Assembly: GCA_030693515.1 (NCBI GenBank)
Contig: JAUYAK010000093.1
Coordinates: forward strand, 99,325 to 163,324
Reading direction: 5' to 3'
Length of the DNA stretch: 64,000 nt
Source of the DNA: Opitutaceae bacterium
GTDB taxonomy: Bacteria; Verrucomicrobiota; Verrucomicrobiia; Opitutales; Opitutaceae
Shown: positions 8,701-18,577 of the stretch, piece by piece
How positions within the stretch are numbered: the first letter of the stretch is position 1
Layout of the letters: every line of letters starts with the position of its first letter
The notes under the pieces: model-generated
What the model was told of the DNA's origin: nothing
Database searches by the model: none
The model's input: only the letters and a program-made list of their open reading frames with translations
Position numbers and translations under genes: made by a program

Positions 8701-9761
8701 TGTCTGCTCCCGTTTCCGTTTCCACTCCTGCCCGTCGCCTGCGCGGCGTCTGCCTCGGCGCCGGCTATTTCAGCCGCTTCCAATACGAAGCCTGGGCCCG
8801 ACTCCCCGAGGTCGAGATCATCGCGGTCGTGAATCGCGACGTCGCCAAGGCGCACGCCGCCGCCGCGCAGCACCGCATCCCGCGCGCCGCCGCGTGGAGC
8901 GAACTCGCCGCCGTGCTCGACGCGGAGCGGCCCGATTTCGTCGACATCATCACCCCGCCCGAGACGCACCTCGAGGCCGTCCAGCTCGCCGCCGATCGCG
9001 GCATCGCGATCATCTGCCAGAAGCCGCTCGCGCCGACGTGGCACGATTCTGTCGCGGTCGTCGAGACCGCGCGCCGCGCCGGCGTGCGCTTCATGGTGCA
9101 CGAGAATTTCCGCTGGCAGCCCTGGTATCGGGAGATGCGCCGGCTGCTCGACGCCGGCGTGCTCGGCGACCTCTTCTCGATCAACATCCGCATGCGCATG
9201 GGCGACGGCTGGCAGGAAGACGCCTACCTCGCGCGCCAGCCGTTTTTCCGGACCTACCCGCGCCTCTTCGTTTACGAGACCGGCGTCCACTTCCTCGACA
9301 CCTTCCGCTACCTCGGCGGCGAGATCACTTCGGTTTACACGCGGCTGCAGAAACGCAACACCGCCATCAAGGGCGAGGACGCCGCGCAGATCGTGTGCGG
9401 TTTCGCCAGCGGCGCCACCGCGATCCTCGACGCGTCGCGCTACAACGAGGCCGACACCGACAACGCCCGCTACACCTTCGGCCTGGTGCGCCTCGACGGC
9501 AGCAAAGGCCACCTGGAGCTCGACCTCGAAGGCAACCTCACGCTCAAGCTCCTCGGCCAGCCTTCGCGCCGGCTCGACTATCCGCACACGCGCGAAGGCT
9601 TCGCCGGCGACTGTGTTTACACGCTCCAGCGCCACTTCGTGGACCGGATGCGCGACGGCGCGCCGTTCGAAAACACCGGCGACGACTACCTGAAATCCAC
9701 CGCGCTGATGGAGGCATGCTACCGCTCGCACGCGAGCGGCCAGGTGGTCTCCCTCGTTTGA
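8700..9761 (+). CDS. Gfo/Idh/MocA-family oxidoreductase
   Basis: 353 residues. The N-terminal NAD(P) fold (about 15-130) has GVCLGAGYFSRFQYEAW and the Gfo/Idh hallmark CQKPLAPTW, where the EKP-type lysine is conserved. The C-terminal alpha/beta domain (about 135-340) is typical, including YETGVHFLDTFRYLGGEI, where the His-Asp pair is usually catalytic. Members oxidise or epimerise sugars and cyclitols. Start MSAPVSV overlaps the MFS stop by one base; no signal peptide. Substrate unknown. Confidence 0.87.
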   Translation: MSAPVSVSTPARRLRGVCLGAGYFSRFQYEAWARLPEVEIIAVVNRDVAKAHAAAAQHRIPRAAAWSELAAVLDAERPDFVDIITPPETHLEAVQLAADRGIAIICQKPLAPTWHDSVAVVETARRAGVRFMVHENFRWQPWYREMRRLLDAGVLGDLFSINIRMRMGDGWQEDAYLARQPFFRTYPRLFVYETGVHFLDTFRYLGGEITSVYTRLQKRNTAIKGEDAAQIVCGFASGATAILDASRYNEADTDNARYTFGLVRLDGSKGHLELDLEGNLTLKLLGQPSRRLDYPHTREGFAGDCVYTLQRHFVDRMRDGAPFENTGDDYLKSTALMEACYRSHASGQVVSLV

Positions 9762-9769
9762 ATTTACCC

Positions 9770-10897
9770 ATGAAAACCCGCCATCTCGTCCACCTCGTCG
9801 CGACCGCCGCCGCCCTGCTGCTCACCTCGGCGTCCACCCTCGCGGCCACGCCCGCCGCCCCCAAGACCACCGTCTCCATCGACGGCGAACGCTTCCTCCT
9901 CAACGGCCGCCCGACCTTCGAAGGCCGCACCTGGAAAGGGAAAAAGATCGAGGGACTCATGACCAATTCCCGCATGGTGCAGGGCATCTTCGACGACCTG
10001 AACCCCGAGACGATCCCGCGCTGGGCCTACCCCGACACCGGCAAGTGGGACGCGGAGCGCAACACCCGCGAGTTTCTCGCCGCCATGCCCGTCTGGCGGG
10101 CGCACGGCCTGCTCTCGTTCACGATCAATCTCCAGGGCGGCTCGCCCGAGGGCTACTCCGCGAAACAGCCTTGGCGAAACTCCGCGATCAACGCCGACGG
10201 CAGCCTGCGTCCCGACTACATGGCGCGCCTGAAGCGCATCGTCGATTTCGCCGACGACCTCGGCATGGTCGTCGTGCTCGGCTACTTTTATTTCGGTCAG
10301 GACGAGCACATCAAGGACGAGGCCGCTGTCATCCGCGCGGTGGACAATGCCACCCGCTGGGTCCTCGACGGCGGCTGGCGCCACGTGATCATCGAGGTAA
10401 ACAACGAGTGCAACGTCCGCTACGATCACCCGATTCTCCAGCCCGCCCGCGTGCATGAGCTGATCGAGCGCGTAAAGGCCACGAAGTCTCTCTCCGGCCA
10501 TCGTCTCCTCGTTAGCACCTCCTACGGCGGCAACACTGTGCCGCTCGAGAATGTCGTTCGCGCCTCCGATTATCTCCTGCTCCACGGCAACGGCGTCAGT
10601 GATCCCAAACGCATCGCGGAGCTGGTGCAGCTCACCCGCAAGGTCGCCGGCTACACGCCCAAGCCGATCTTTTTCAACGAGGACGACCACTTCAACTTCG
10701 AGGTGCCCGTGAACAATTTCACGGCCGCCATCGGCGAATACGCCGGCTGGGGCTATTTCGATTTCCGCATGAAGGGCGAGGGCCACGCCGAAGGCTACCA
10801 GAGCATCCCCGCCGACTGGACGATCAGTTCTCCCCGCAAGGCCGGCTTCTTCCGCCTCCTCGCCGAAATCACCGGCCACAACCCCGCCTCAAGGTAA
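9770..10897 (+). CDS. Predicted secreted clan-A-like glycoside hydrolase
   Basis: 375 residues with a signal peptide (about 1-26). The rest reads as a (beta/alpha)8 barrel. After a short lead-in containing FLLNGRPTFEGRTW, barrel strands end in FTINLQGG, VVVLGYFYFG and HVIIEVNNECN. In clan GH-A the Asn-Glu pair after strand 4 is the acid/base, here candidate Glu213. A second Glu in PIFFNEDDHF (Glu304) fits the strand-7 nucleophile. I cannot name the GH family. The N-terminal domain of the gene at 22589 is a clear paralogue that keeps both Glu positions. It probably cleaves oligosaccharides for uptake by the TonB receptor 20 bases downstream. Confidence 0.7.
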   Translation: MKTRHLVHLVATAAALLLTSASTLAATPAAPKTTVSIDGERFLLNGRPTFEGRTWKGKKIEGLMTNSRMVQGIFDDLNPETIPRWAYPDTGKWDAERNTREFLAAMPVWRAHGLLSFTINLQGGSPEGYSAKQPWRNSAINADGSLRPDYMARLKRIVDFADDLGMVVVLGYFYFGQDEHIKDEAAVIRAVDNATRWVLDGGWRHVIIEVNNECNVRYDHPILQPARVHELIERVKATKSLSGHRLLVSTSYGGNTVPLENVVRASDYLLLHGNGVSDPKRIAELVQLTRKVAGYTPKPIFFNEDDHFNFEVPVNNFTAAIGEYAGWGYFDFRMKGEGHAEGYQSIPADWTISSPRKAGFFRLLAEITGHNPASR

Positions 10898-10917
10898 TCA
10901 CCCAGAAAACCCCTCTC

Positions 10918-13281
10918 ATGAAAAACCCCACCCTGCTCCCCCTGCTCGTGGCCGCCGCCCTGCTGGCCGCCGCTCGTTCGCCGGCGCAAACCACCTCCAC
11001 TCAATCCGCTCCGCCCGCCGCGGGCACACCGGGCGCCACGGCGGTGCAGATGTCCGCCTTTGAGGTCGAGGACGTGCGCACCCACGAATACCGCGCCACC
11101 AACTCCATGAGCGCGAGCCGCCTCCCGATGGCGCTCTCCGAGGTCCCGTTCAACATCGCGATCGTCACCGAGGATTTCCTGATCGACACCGCGTCGTTCG
11201 GCGGCGCGCTCTCCGAGGGCGATTTCTCCGGCGGCGCCAACCGCGAGGCCGTGAGCTGGAACGCCTCCGTCAACGGCAAGGCCGTGCGCGGCTTCAACAC
11301 CCTCGAGTTCATGCGCAACGGTTTCCTGCGCTACTCCGACAACGGCTCCGCCACCATCGAGCGCATCGAGATCGTCAAGGGCCCGACCTCCGTGCTCGAC
11401 GCCGTCACCGAGGCCGGCGGCGTGATCAACGTCATCACCAAGCAGCCGCAGCCGACCAAACCGTTCACCCGTATCCGCGGCTCCTACGGCAGCTTCAGCC
11501 GCTATGTGAACACGCTCGACATCAACGGCGCCCCCCTCCTCCGCCGCGCCGATGGCAAGTCCCTCCTCAGCTACCGTCTCGTCGGCTCGCTCGAAGGCTC
11601 CAAGGGACAGTCCAAATACCGCAAGCGCGTCGTCGAAAATATCATGCCGTCGCTCCTCTTCCAGCCCACGGCCAAGACCAACGTCCTCTTTCAATGGGAA
11701 TATTATTACGTGGACGGCGAGCGCGGGAACAACATCGACGGTTTCGCCCGCACCGTCTCTGTCCCGCACGCCAACGGCCTCAATGGCGACGTGCCCATCG
11801 CCGTTCTCTTCGGCATCAATCCCACCATGTCGTGGGATGGCCCGGACCACAAGCAGCCGGAGTTTGTGAACGACGTGCTTTTCCAAGTGGAGCACCGCTT
11901 CACCAACAACTTCGTGGCGACGTTCGCCATGAACAACCACAACCGCAACCGCCGCTGGGGCCCCCAGGTCATCAACACCGGCATCTTCCAGGCGCCCGCC
12001 GCCGTGAACGGCAACCCCGCCGGCACCGCCTACAACCACGCCGCCGCCAACGCCAATCCCGCGATGCGCCGTTCGTGGCAAAAGAACGTCTTCGATCAGG
12101 AGGTCGCCGGCATCCGTGGCAATTTCGCCTACCGTCTCGACGCCCTCGGTGCCACGCACCGTTTCGTCGCCGGCTACCTCTCCCAGATCGAGGATCAATA
12201 CACCCGCACCGACCCACTCCGCCGCCCCGGCTCGACGGCGGTCGCGTATGAGTTCTTCCCCGTCCGCGATCCGAATCCCGACCTGCGCCTCCCGTCCACG
12301 CTCGTGGTCTCGCCCGGCACCACCTTCGGCGAAAATCATTTCGAGGTCGTCTCGACCTACATCAACCACCACGCCCGCTGGCTCGACGGCCGCCTCAACA
12401 CCCTCTGGGGCCTCTACCGCGCCGAGAACAACACGCGTAACGACACCAAGAACGTCGCCGACAGCACCTCCCGCCCCGGCGCGCTGCGCACCTACAAGAC
12501 CAGCAAGGTCACGCCGCAGGTCGGCACGATCTTCGGCGTCACCCGCGGCCTCAACGTCTACGCCAACTACTCGAAATCCGTGAAGGGTAACCCTGGCTCG
12601 CTTGACGGTTTCGACCAGCCCTTCGGCCCCACCTCCGGCCAAATCTACGAGATTGGCAGCAAGGTTTCGCTCTTCCGCGACCGCGTGATCGGCACGCTCA
12701 GCCTCTACAAAATTGAGGAGAACGACCGCATCATCAACGACCCCGAGGCGCCCAACAAAGACAACCCCACGGCCAATCCCAATCTGCCGCGCGGCGCCAA
12801 TGTGCAGGTCGGCCAGGTGGTCTCCAAGGGCTTCGATGCCGACATGCACCTCTACCCGATCCGGAATTTCACGACCGTCTTCAGCTACGCCTACAATCAG
12901 CGCGAGACCACCAAGGACCCCGTCGCCTCGCGCCGCGGCCCGCTCGCCGGCTACAAGCACAAGGCCACCATCGTGAACAAATACTCGTGGCGCGAAGGCT
13001 CGCTCAAAGGTCTCAGCGCCAATCTCAATGTCCGCTACGTCTGGGACCAGGTCCGCTCGACCAATCGCTTTGGCGCCCCCTCCTACCTTGAGACGACGCC
13101 CAACGCCTCGCTCGGCCTCAACTACTCGTGGCGCGCCCGCGGCGTCACCTACCGCGTCAGCGGCCACGCGCAAAACCTCCTCAACACTCAGCGCAGCAGC
13201 GGCTACATCCCCGGCACGCGCAACGCCTACTACCTCGACAACCCCAAGACCTACCTCGCCTCGATCGACCTCGAGTTCTGA
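10918..13281 (+). CDS. TonB-dependent outer-membrane receptor
   Basis: 787 residues: signal peptide (about 1-22), plug domain (about 60-170) with SEVPFNIAIVTEDFL, IERIEIVKGPTSVLD and GGVINVITKQP, then a long beta-barrel ending in the outer-membrane signature of alternating hydrophobics and a terminal Phe (SIDLEF). It imports oligosaccharides or chelates with TonB/ExbB energy. There is no SusD gene beside it, so it is not a Bacteroidetes-style pair. Its position between a predicted secreted glycosidase and other secreted proteins suggests a glycan ligand. A strong hairpin follows the stop. Confidence 0.93.
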   Translation: MKNPTLLPLLVAAALLAAARSPAQTTSTQSAPPAAGTPGATAVQMSAFEVEDVRTHEYRATNSMSASRLPMALSEVPFNIAIVTEDFLIDTASFGGALSEGDFSGGANREAVSWNASVNGKAVRGFNTLEFMRNGFLRYSDNGSATIERIEIVKGPTSVLDAVTEAGGVINVITKQPQPTKPFTRIRGSYGSFSRYVNTLDINGAPLLRRADGKSLLSYRLVGSLEGSKGQSKYRKRVVENIMPSLLFQPTAKTNVLFQWEYYYVDGERGNNIDGFARTVSVPHANGLNGDVPIAVLFGINPTMSWDGPDHKQPEFVNDVLFQVEHRFTNNFVATFAMNNHNRNRRWGPQVINTGIFQAPAAVNGNPAGTAYNHAAANANPAMRRSWQKNVFDQEVAGIRGNFAYRLDALGATHRFVAGYLSQIEDQYTRTDPLRRPGSTAVAYEFFPVRDPNPDLRLPSTLVVSPGTTFGENHFEVVSTYINHHARWLDGRLNTLWGLYRAENNTRNDTKNVADSTSRPGALRTYKTSKVTPQVGTIFGVTRGLNVYANYSKSVKGNPGSLDGFDQPFGPTSGQIYEIGSKVSLFRDRVIGTLSLYKIEENDRIINDPEAPNKDNPTANPNLPRGANVQVGQVVSKGFDADMHLYPIRNFTTVFSYAYNQRETTKDPVASRRGPLAGYKHKATIVNKYSWREGSLKGLSANLNVRYVWDQVRSTNRFGAPSYLETTPNASLGLNYSWRARGVTYRVSGHAQNLLNTQRSSGYIPGTRNAYYLDNPKTYLASIDLEF

Positions 13282-13294
13282 TCCGTTTTCCCGC

Positions 13295-13323
13295 GACGGA
13301 TCGCGCCGTGAACGCGATCCGTC
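13295..13323 (+). terminator. Stem-loop after the TonB receptor gene
   Basis: A perfect 11-bp stem, GACGGATCGCG pairing with CGCGATCCGTC, encloses a 7-base loop 13 bases after the receptor stop. No T-run follows, so it may act as a partial terminator or as a 3' stabiliser that sets receptor mRNA levels against downstream genes. Confidence 0.55.
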
Positions 13324-13345
13324 CCTCTCTCCGTCTCCTCTTCCC

Positions 13346-14947
13346 ATGACCATGCATTCGCCCCTTCGCTTTTTCCGTATCGCTTGCTCCTTCATCGTCG
13401 GATCCGTTGCGGCCTCCGCTGCGACGGCGCCGCGGCCCGCCTACGAAACGGAATCGTGGCCGGCCGCTCGCACGCTCACCTGGGCCAAACCTGGCGTGAG
13501 TGGCGCGTTTGCCGAAGCGGCCAACTGGCTCGAACAAGGCCAGCCCGCCCCCGCGGCGCCCGATCGCGCCACCGATGTTGTCCTGCCCGCCGCGGCCCAG
13601 AACTACAGTGTCACCGCCCCGCCCAACGCCGAGGTCCGTCATCTCACCGTCGATAAAAACGCCTACATCGAGGCGAAGCACCGCAACGATCTCCAGGTCT
13701 GGGGCAACATCTGGGTGAAGGACGGCGGTCGCCTGCAGTTCGTCGCCTGCCGGGGACCGAAGCACACGTTCTTCCGCGTCGATGCCGCCGAGTTTCCCAC
13801 CCCCGAAAACAACCAGACCTTTCTCGGTGGCGTCAAAGGCCGCTCCGACAAACCCCAGAGCCGCGCCCGCGTCTCCCACAAATTCGAAATCGCCAAATAC
13901 GGCGACGCCTCCGTCGAGCTCATCGGCAACATCGGCGTCGGCGACGAGATCATGGTGCAGCACGGCCGCTGCATCGTGAGCGGCGATCTCCGCTGGAGTG
14001 GCGTCACCGACAAGGGCGCGCTCGAGGTCTTCGACGGTGCCATTCTCGAACTCCAATCCGGCGGCGCCGTCGGCCCGTTCATCAGCACCAACGCCAAGCA
14101 CGTCTACAACATCAACCTCTACCGCGGCGCCACGCTCCGCGCCGGCTCACCCGAGCGCCCGCTCATCGCCGACGCATATGTGTTTCTCGGTTATGGGCCG
14201 AACAAGGCCGCCGGCGACACCGGCCTCTATGCCGCCGCGGGCTCCGTCATCCGTGTCCACAGCGCCAATCCCAAAACCGCCCGCCTCGTCTTTACCTCCC
14301 TCACGAGCCAGGCCAACCGCCACGATGGCAAAGGGGCCCCCGTCTCCGCGCCCGAACGTGCCGCGCAGGGCACCGATGGACTCGTGCTCCGTCTCGCGGG
14401 CGACGTCGATCTGCGCGGCGCGCACTTCGATTACGTCAGCGAAAACGGCGTGCGCCTCGCCCGCCCCGAGGCCCGCGCGCGCTGGACCGATGTGACGTTC
14501 GGCGCCCACAACGCCGGCCCGCCCGACCGGTTGTTCGGCGCGTTCGATGTCGACGCCAACGTTTACTATCACAACCGCGGCGACGGGGAGAGCGAGTTCG
14601 CGCTTACCACCAAGGCGACGAAGTCGATGGCGGACTACATGAAGAAGTCCGACCCCTATCAGCTCCAAGTCTCGCCCGAAGCCGTCACCACCGGTCGCGA
14701 TGGCGCCAAGTTCGACAAGCCCCTCAGCATCGTATTCGAGCAGCCCATCGAGGTCACCCTCGCGACCAAGCACGCCGCCGCCGCCATCCACTACACGACC
14801 GATGGCTCCGACGTCACCGCTGCGTCCCCCCGCTACACCGCGCCCCTTCGCCTCGACCGGACGACGCGCCTCAACGTCCGCGCCTTCGCCCCCGGCATCG
14901 CCCCCAGCGCTCCGCTGACCGTCTCCTATGTCTTCGGAAAGAAATAA
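13346..14947 (+). CDS. Secreted beta-helix-like protein with chitobiase C-terminal domain
   Basis: 533 residues with a signal peptide (about 1-27). The middle (about 50-440) has repeated short beta-strand segments with asparagine and glycine turns, for example NAYIEAKHRNDLQVWGNIWV and LEVFDGAILELQSGGAVGPF, resembling right-handed beta-helix or G8-type surface proteins. The last 60 residues match the chitobiase/beta-hexosaminidase C-terminal domain, with IHYTTDGSDVT and APLRLDRTTRLNVRAF. Such domains are non-catalytic modules of secreted glycan enzymes. No active site is recognised. Start ATG 13346 follows CTCTTCCC. It overlaps the next gene by 20 bases. Confidence 0.7.
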   Translation: MTMHSPLRFFRIACSFIVGSVAASAATAPRPAYETESWPAARTLTWAKPGVSGAFAEAANWLEQGQPAPAAPDRATDVVLPAAAQNYSVTAPPNAEVRHLTVDKNAYIEAKHRNDLQVWGNIWVKDGGRLQFVACRGPKHTFFRVDAAEFPTPENNQTFLGGVKGRSDKPQSRARVSHKFEIAKYGDASVELIGNIGVGDEIMVQHGRCIVSGDLRWSGVTDKGALEVFDGAILELQSGGAVGPFISTNAKHVYNINLYRGATLRAGSPERPLIADAYVFLGYGPNKAAGDTGLYAAAGSVIRVHSANPKTARLVFTSLTSQANRHDGKGAPVSAPERAAQGTDGLVLRLAGDVDLRGAHFDYVSENGVRLARPEARARWTDVTFGAHNAGPPDRLFGAFDVDANVYYHNRGDGESEFALTTKATKSMADYMKKSDPYQLQVSPEAVTTGRDGAKFDKPLSIVFEQPIEVTLATKHAAAAIHYTTDGSDVTAASPRYTAPLRLDRTTRLNVRAFAPGIAPSAPLTVSYVFGKK

Positions 14948-16949
14948 ACCCTCCGCCGTGCGCGTTCTCGCTTTCCTTACGTTCAGCGTTCTCGCGCTGC
15001 TCCCGGTTTCCCTGTGGGCCGTGATCAACGTCGGCCTCCAGCCGTCCGATCTCTTCCAACGTCACGAGACCGTCCTCTCCGGCGAAATAGAACGCGTGGA
15101 CCGCGACGCCGGGAAATTCTTCCTCCGCGTCACCGCCCTGCACAAGGGAGACTCCCCGAAAGTCGGCGACGTGATCGAAATCGCCGCCGTCGACGCGATG
15201 GCCGGCGTGCTGACGGCCGGCGCCTCCGCGCCCACCGACATCGCCGTGGGTCAGCCCGTCGCCGCCTTCGTCGGCAAACGCCAGCGCCGCCGCGAAAACG
15301 AACTCCTCTTTTACGCCGGTGCCTTTTACCTCGGCCTCCGCGAGTCCCCCACCCAATGGAAATGGAACGCCGGCGACACCCAGCTCATCGGCACCGATGG
15401 CAAACCGGTCCCCACGATGCTCGGCACGTGGAACGGCTCCACGCCCCAGCTCGTCCGCATGCTCGCGGATCTCGCGCGCGACCGCTCCTACTACCCGCGC
15501 CGTGGCTACGCCGCTTTCAAGCCGGACCTGCTCATTGAAAAGCTTCCCGGCCCCGTGAAGGGCGTCGCGCTCTACGATATCGACCGCAACGGCCTCCCCG
15601 ACCTCTACGCCTGCTCCCCGGCCGGTGATCGCGTTTTCCTCCAAATGGAAAAACTCGAGTTTGTCGACGCCACCGAGTGGCTCGGCCTGAAGCAGGCCAG
15701 CGTCAGCGTCGCCTTCGCCGATTTCGATCTCGACGGTATTCCCGATCTCCTCGCCGGCGGCACTCTTCTCCGTGGTTTCGTCGAGGGCGAACAACGCGGC
15801 TTCAAACCCACCGCGCGGCTTCCGCTCTCCGCCGCCGATCTCGCCATGGTTCATGCCGCCGCGTTCATCGAGGCCAATGGCGACGGCTACCCCGATATCC
15901 TCGTCTCGCTCAACGGCGGCGGCCTCCGGCTGTTTCTCAATCCCGGCAAGGCGGGCGGCGCCTTCACCGATATCACCGCGCGTGCCGGACTCGATCGCGC
16001 CGAGACCGGCGCGAAGGGCACCGGCTACTTCACGCTCGGGGATTGGAACGGCGACGGCCTGACCGATCTCTACTACGCCGCCGGCTCCGGACTCTTGCTC
16101 ATCCAAGACAAGGCCGGCCGCTTCACCCCGCAACCCGGCGCGCCCAAGCTGCGCTTCCTCTCCGGCGAAGACGAGAAACCCGGCTTCACGGGCGCGGGTG
16201 CCTTCACGCCCATCCTCGGCACCGGCCGCACCGATCTCATCGTCCCCGTCGAAAACGGCTGGCACGTGATCGAGAATCGTGCCGGCCAGCCCGTCGATGT
16301 CACCGAACACGGCAACGAGATCAGCGAAGGTTCTTTCCTGCACATCGCCACCGTCGCCGCCGACCTCAACCTCGATGGCCACGTCGATTTCTACACGGTC
16401 AGCCGCGCGAAAAACGGCCACAATCGTTTCATCATCAACCGCGGCTACGGCTCGTTCATGCTCGGCGACGTGCACCGCGCCTACGAGCACATGTTCCAGG
16501 GCCCGGCGCAGGAGCTCGGCGGCTGGGGCCTCGCTGCCGGCGATGCCAACGGCGACGGCCAGCCCGATCTGCTCATCGGCAACGAGCACGGCCATCTCGT
16601 TCTCATTCTGAACGACACGCTCGCCTTCCGGCAGCCCGTCGAAAATGCAACCGACGAGATCGCCCGCATGCTCAAGACCGGCGTCCTCGTCGTCACCGTC
16701 GATGGCCCGCTCGGCGTCGTCGGTGCCACCGTCCGGCTCGAAACCACCGCGGGGGAAGTGCGCGATGTCCGCTTCATCGGCGGCAACAACGCCTCCGGTT
16801 GCCGCAGCCCCGACGAAGCCATCTTCGCCGTGCGTGAACCCGGCTCCTACGTCGTGCGCGTCCGCCACGCCGACGGCCACGAACGCACCTGGCCGGTCGA
16901 AATCGGCGCCGCATCGTCGGCCATCGGCCGCCTGAAAGCCGTCCGATGA
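14928..16949 (+). CDS. Exported FG-GAP/VCBS beta-propeller protein
   Basis: 673 residues: N-terminal export signal (about 11-32, VLAFLTFSVLALLPVSLWAV), a beta-rich domain (about 40-150, GEIERVDRDAGKFFLRV), then FG-GAP repeats with calcium-type loops such as DIDRNGLPDLY, DFDLDGIPDLL, DWNGDGLTDLY, DLNLDGHVDFY and DANGDGQPDLL. A small final beta-domain resembles the CRTAC1/ASPIC-type tail. These propellers bind partners or glycans at the surface or in the periplasm. The start lies inside the previous gene and the stop overlaps the next ATG (4 bases), the first of a tightly coupled trio. Confidence 0.82.
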   Translation: MSSERNKPSAVRVLAFLTFSVLALLPVSLWAVINVGLQPSDLFQRHETVLSGEIERVDRDAGKFFLRVTALHKGDSPKVGDVIEIAAVDAMAGVLTAGASAPTDIAVGQPVAAFVGKRQRRRENELLFYAGAFYLGLRESPTQWKWNAGDTQLIGTDGKPVPTMLGTWNGSTPQLVRMLADLARDRSYYPRRGYAAFKPDLLIEKLPGPVKGVALYDIDRNGLPDLYACSPAGDRVFLQMEKLEFVDATEWLGLKQASVSVAFADFDLDGIPDLLAGGTLLRGFVEGEQRGFKPTARLPLSAADLAMVHAAAFIEANGDGYPDILVSLNGGGLRLFLNPGKAGGAFTDITARAGLDRAETGAKGTGYFTLGDWNGDGLTDLYYAAGSGLLLIQDKAGRFTPQPGAPKLRFLSGEDEKPGFTGAGAFTPILGTGRTDLIVPVENGWHVIENRAGQPVDVTEHGNEISEGSFLHIATVAADLNLDGHVDFYTVSRAKNGHNRFIINRGYGSFMLGDVHRAYEHMFQGPAQELGGWGLAAGDANGDGQPDLLIGNEHGHLVLILNDTLAFRQPVENATDEIARMLKTGVLVVTVDGPLGVVGATVRLETTAGEVRDVRFIGGNNASGCRSPDEAIFAVREPGSYVVRVRHADGHERTWPVEIGAASSAIGRLKAVR

Positions 16950-18577
16950 TGTTCGATTTCTCGCCGCCGCTCGCCGTCGTCCCCATCCTCGTCAACGCCG
17001 GGGCCGCCGTCATGCCGGCCCTCATCGCCGGAGCCGCCAGCTTCGCGGCCCTCCTCTTCAAGCCGCGCGAACTGATCGGTGCCTGTCGCCGCTACCCGGG
17101 CCGGGCCGCGGGTGTGCTCGCGAGCATCGCCGGCCTGACGGCCCTCATCGTTTTCTGGCCCGCGACGGAAACGCCTTCGATCATCGCCACCCGCGCGCGC
17201 CCCACCGAATCGACGACCGACTGGACCAAGGTCGCGCTCGAACTCATCCGCGAAGAACAGCGGCAGAAATCATCGCCCGTAGCGACCAGTGTCACCCCCG
17301 CAGCCACCACGCCCGCACCTGTCGCGGCCACGACGACATCGGCTGCGACCAATTTCCGCGGCGGTTTCGACCGCACCGGCCACGCCGGTGGACCCGCCCC
17401 GCTGGAGCTGCGCGCGCTCTGGGAATACGAGGAGGAGTTCGCCATGTTCCTCTCCGCGCCGGTCGTGCACGGCGGCCGGGTCTTCGCCGCGTGGTGCCTT
17501 TTGGATCCGCCCAAGACGTTTGGCGCCATCGTCTGCCTCGACGCCACGACCGGCCGCAAGCTCTGGCAAGTCGAGGAGCGCAACGACAAGCAGCCGTTCA
17601 AAGGTATTTTCAGTTCGCCCGCCGTCAGTGCCGATGGTCGCTCGGTCGTCATCGGCCAGGGCCTGCATCCGGATTCCAACTGCGACCTCATCTGCCTCGA
17701 CGCCCAGACCGGTCGCATCAAGTGGCTCGTGCCCACTCCCCTCCACCTCGAAAGCTCCCCGGCCATTGTCGGCAACCTCGTCGTGATCGGTGCCGGCGCG
17801 ATCGAGGTCGGCAACGATTATCGGGTGAGCGGCCATCCCGGCTACGTCTTTGCCGTCGATCTCGAAACCGGCCGCGAGGTCTGGCGCCACGATGTCGCCG
17901 ATCCCGAGAGCTCTCCCGCCATCGTCGGCGACGTCGCCTACATCGGCAGCGGCTTCAACGGCAGCGCCATCGTCGCGCTCCGCACCGGGTCCGACGACGC
18001 GCTGAAAGCCGCCGGCCAAAAACGCGAACTCTGGCGCCGCGCCACGCCACATCCCGCCACCGGTGCCATCACCGTCACCGGCGATCTGCTCCTCGCCGGC
18101 TGTGGCAACGGCGACTTCGTCAACGCGGCCAAGGTTCCCGCCGGCGCCGTGCTCGCGCTCGATCGCGCCACCGGCGCCGTGCGCTGGACCGTCGCGCTGC
18201 CCGACGCCGTGCTCGGCCCCATCGCAGTTCGCGGCTCGCTCGCGATCTGCCCCGTGCGCAACGGCGAGGTCGTCGCCCTCGACCTCACGAAAAACGGCGC
18301 GATCGTCTGGCGCCAGCGCATCGCCGGCACCTCCCCGATTCTCGGCGGCCCGGCCGTCACCGAGGAACTCGTCTACGCCGCGAGCGCCGACGGCTACCTC
18401 GGCGTGCTCTCGCTCGCCGACGGCGCCCTGCTCGAGAAACACTACCTCAACGCCAAGTCCCGCCCGGGCTCGCTCGGCATGTCGCTCAGCGCACCGTTCG
18501 TCAGCGGCGGCCTCGTTTTCGTCGGCAGCGAGACGGGCGGGCTGCGCGCCTACACCGGAGCCAAGTCGCGCCGATGA
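16946..18577 (+). CDS. Membrane-anchored PQQ-like beta-propeller protein
   Basis: 543 residues. Two hydrophobic segments (about 10-38 and 53-72) are followed by a low-complexity Ala/Thr/Pro linker (about 105-135). A PQQ_2/WD-like eight-bladed propeller fills the rest, with blade motifs CLDATTGRKLWQV, CLDAQTGRIKWLV, AVDLETGREVWRH, ALDRATGAVRWTV and LSLADGALLEKHY. The quinone- and metal-binding residues of true PQQ dehydrogenases are not evident, so it is likely a scaffold like BamB rather than an enzyme. It overlaps the genes on both sides by 4 bases. Confidence 0.82.
   Translation: MMFDFSPPLAVVPILVNAGAAVMPALIAGAASFAALLFKPRELIGACRRYPGRAAGVLASIAGLTALIVFWPATETPSIIATRARPTESTTDWTKVALELIREEQRQKSSPVATSVTPAATTPAPVAATTTSAATNFRGGFDRTGHAGGPAPLELRALWEYEEEFAMFLSAPVVHGGRVFAAWCLLDPPKTFGAIVCLDATTGRKLWQVEERNDKQPFKGIFSSPAVSADGRSVVIGQGLHPDSNCDLICLDAQTGRIKWLVPTPLHLESSPAIVGNLVVIGAGAIEVGNDYRVSGHPGYVFAVDLETGREVWRHDVADPESSPAIVGDVAYIGSGFNGSAIVALRTGSDDALKAAGQKRELWRRATPHPATGAITVTGDLLLAGCGNGDFVNAAKVPAGAVLALDRATGAVRWTVALPDAVLGPIAVRGSLAICPVRNGEVVALDLTKNGAIVWRQRIAGTSPILGGPAVTEELVYAASADGYLGVLSLADGALLEKHYLNAKSRPGSLGMSLSAPFVSGGLVFVGSETGGLRAYTGAKSRR

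Noticed and set aside
10795..13395. 866-codon open frame on the minus strand opposite the TonB receptor
   Set aside because: Val/Gly/Asp/Glu-rich antisense shadow of a high-GC3 gene; no domain; the plus strand has a complete receptor.
14871..16880. 669-codon minus-strand frame opposite the FG-GAP gene
   Set aside because: Apparent acidic repeats are the reverse reading of calcium-loop codons.
17491..18573. Upstream extension of the PEP-synthase frame to 17491
   Set aside because: The extra residues are Arg/Pro-rich and lie inside the PQQ gene; the family N-terminus starts at ATG 18574.
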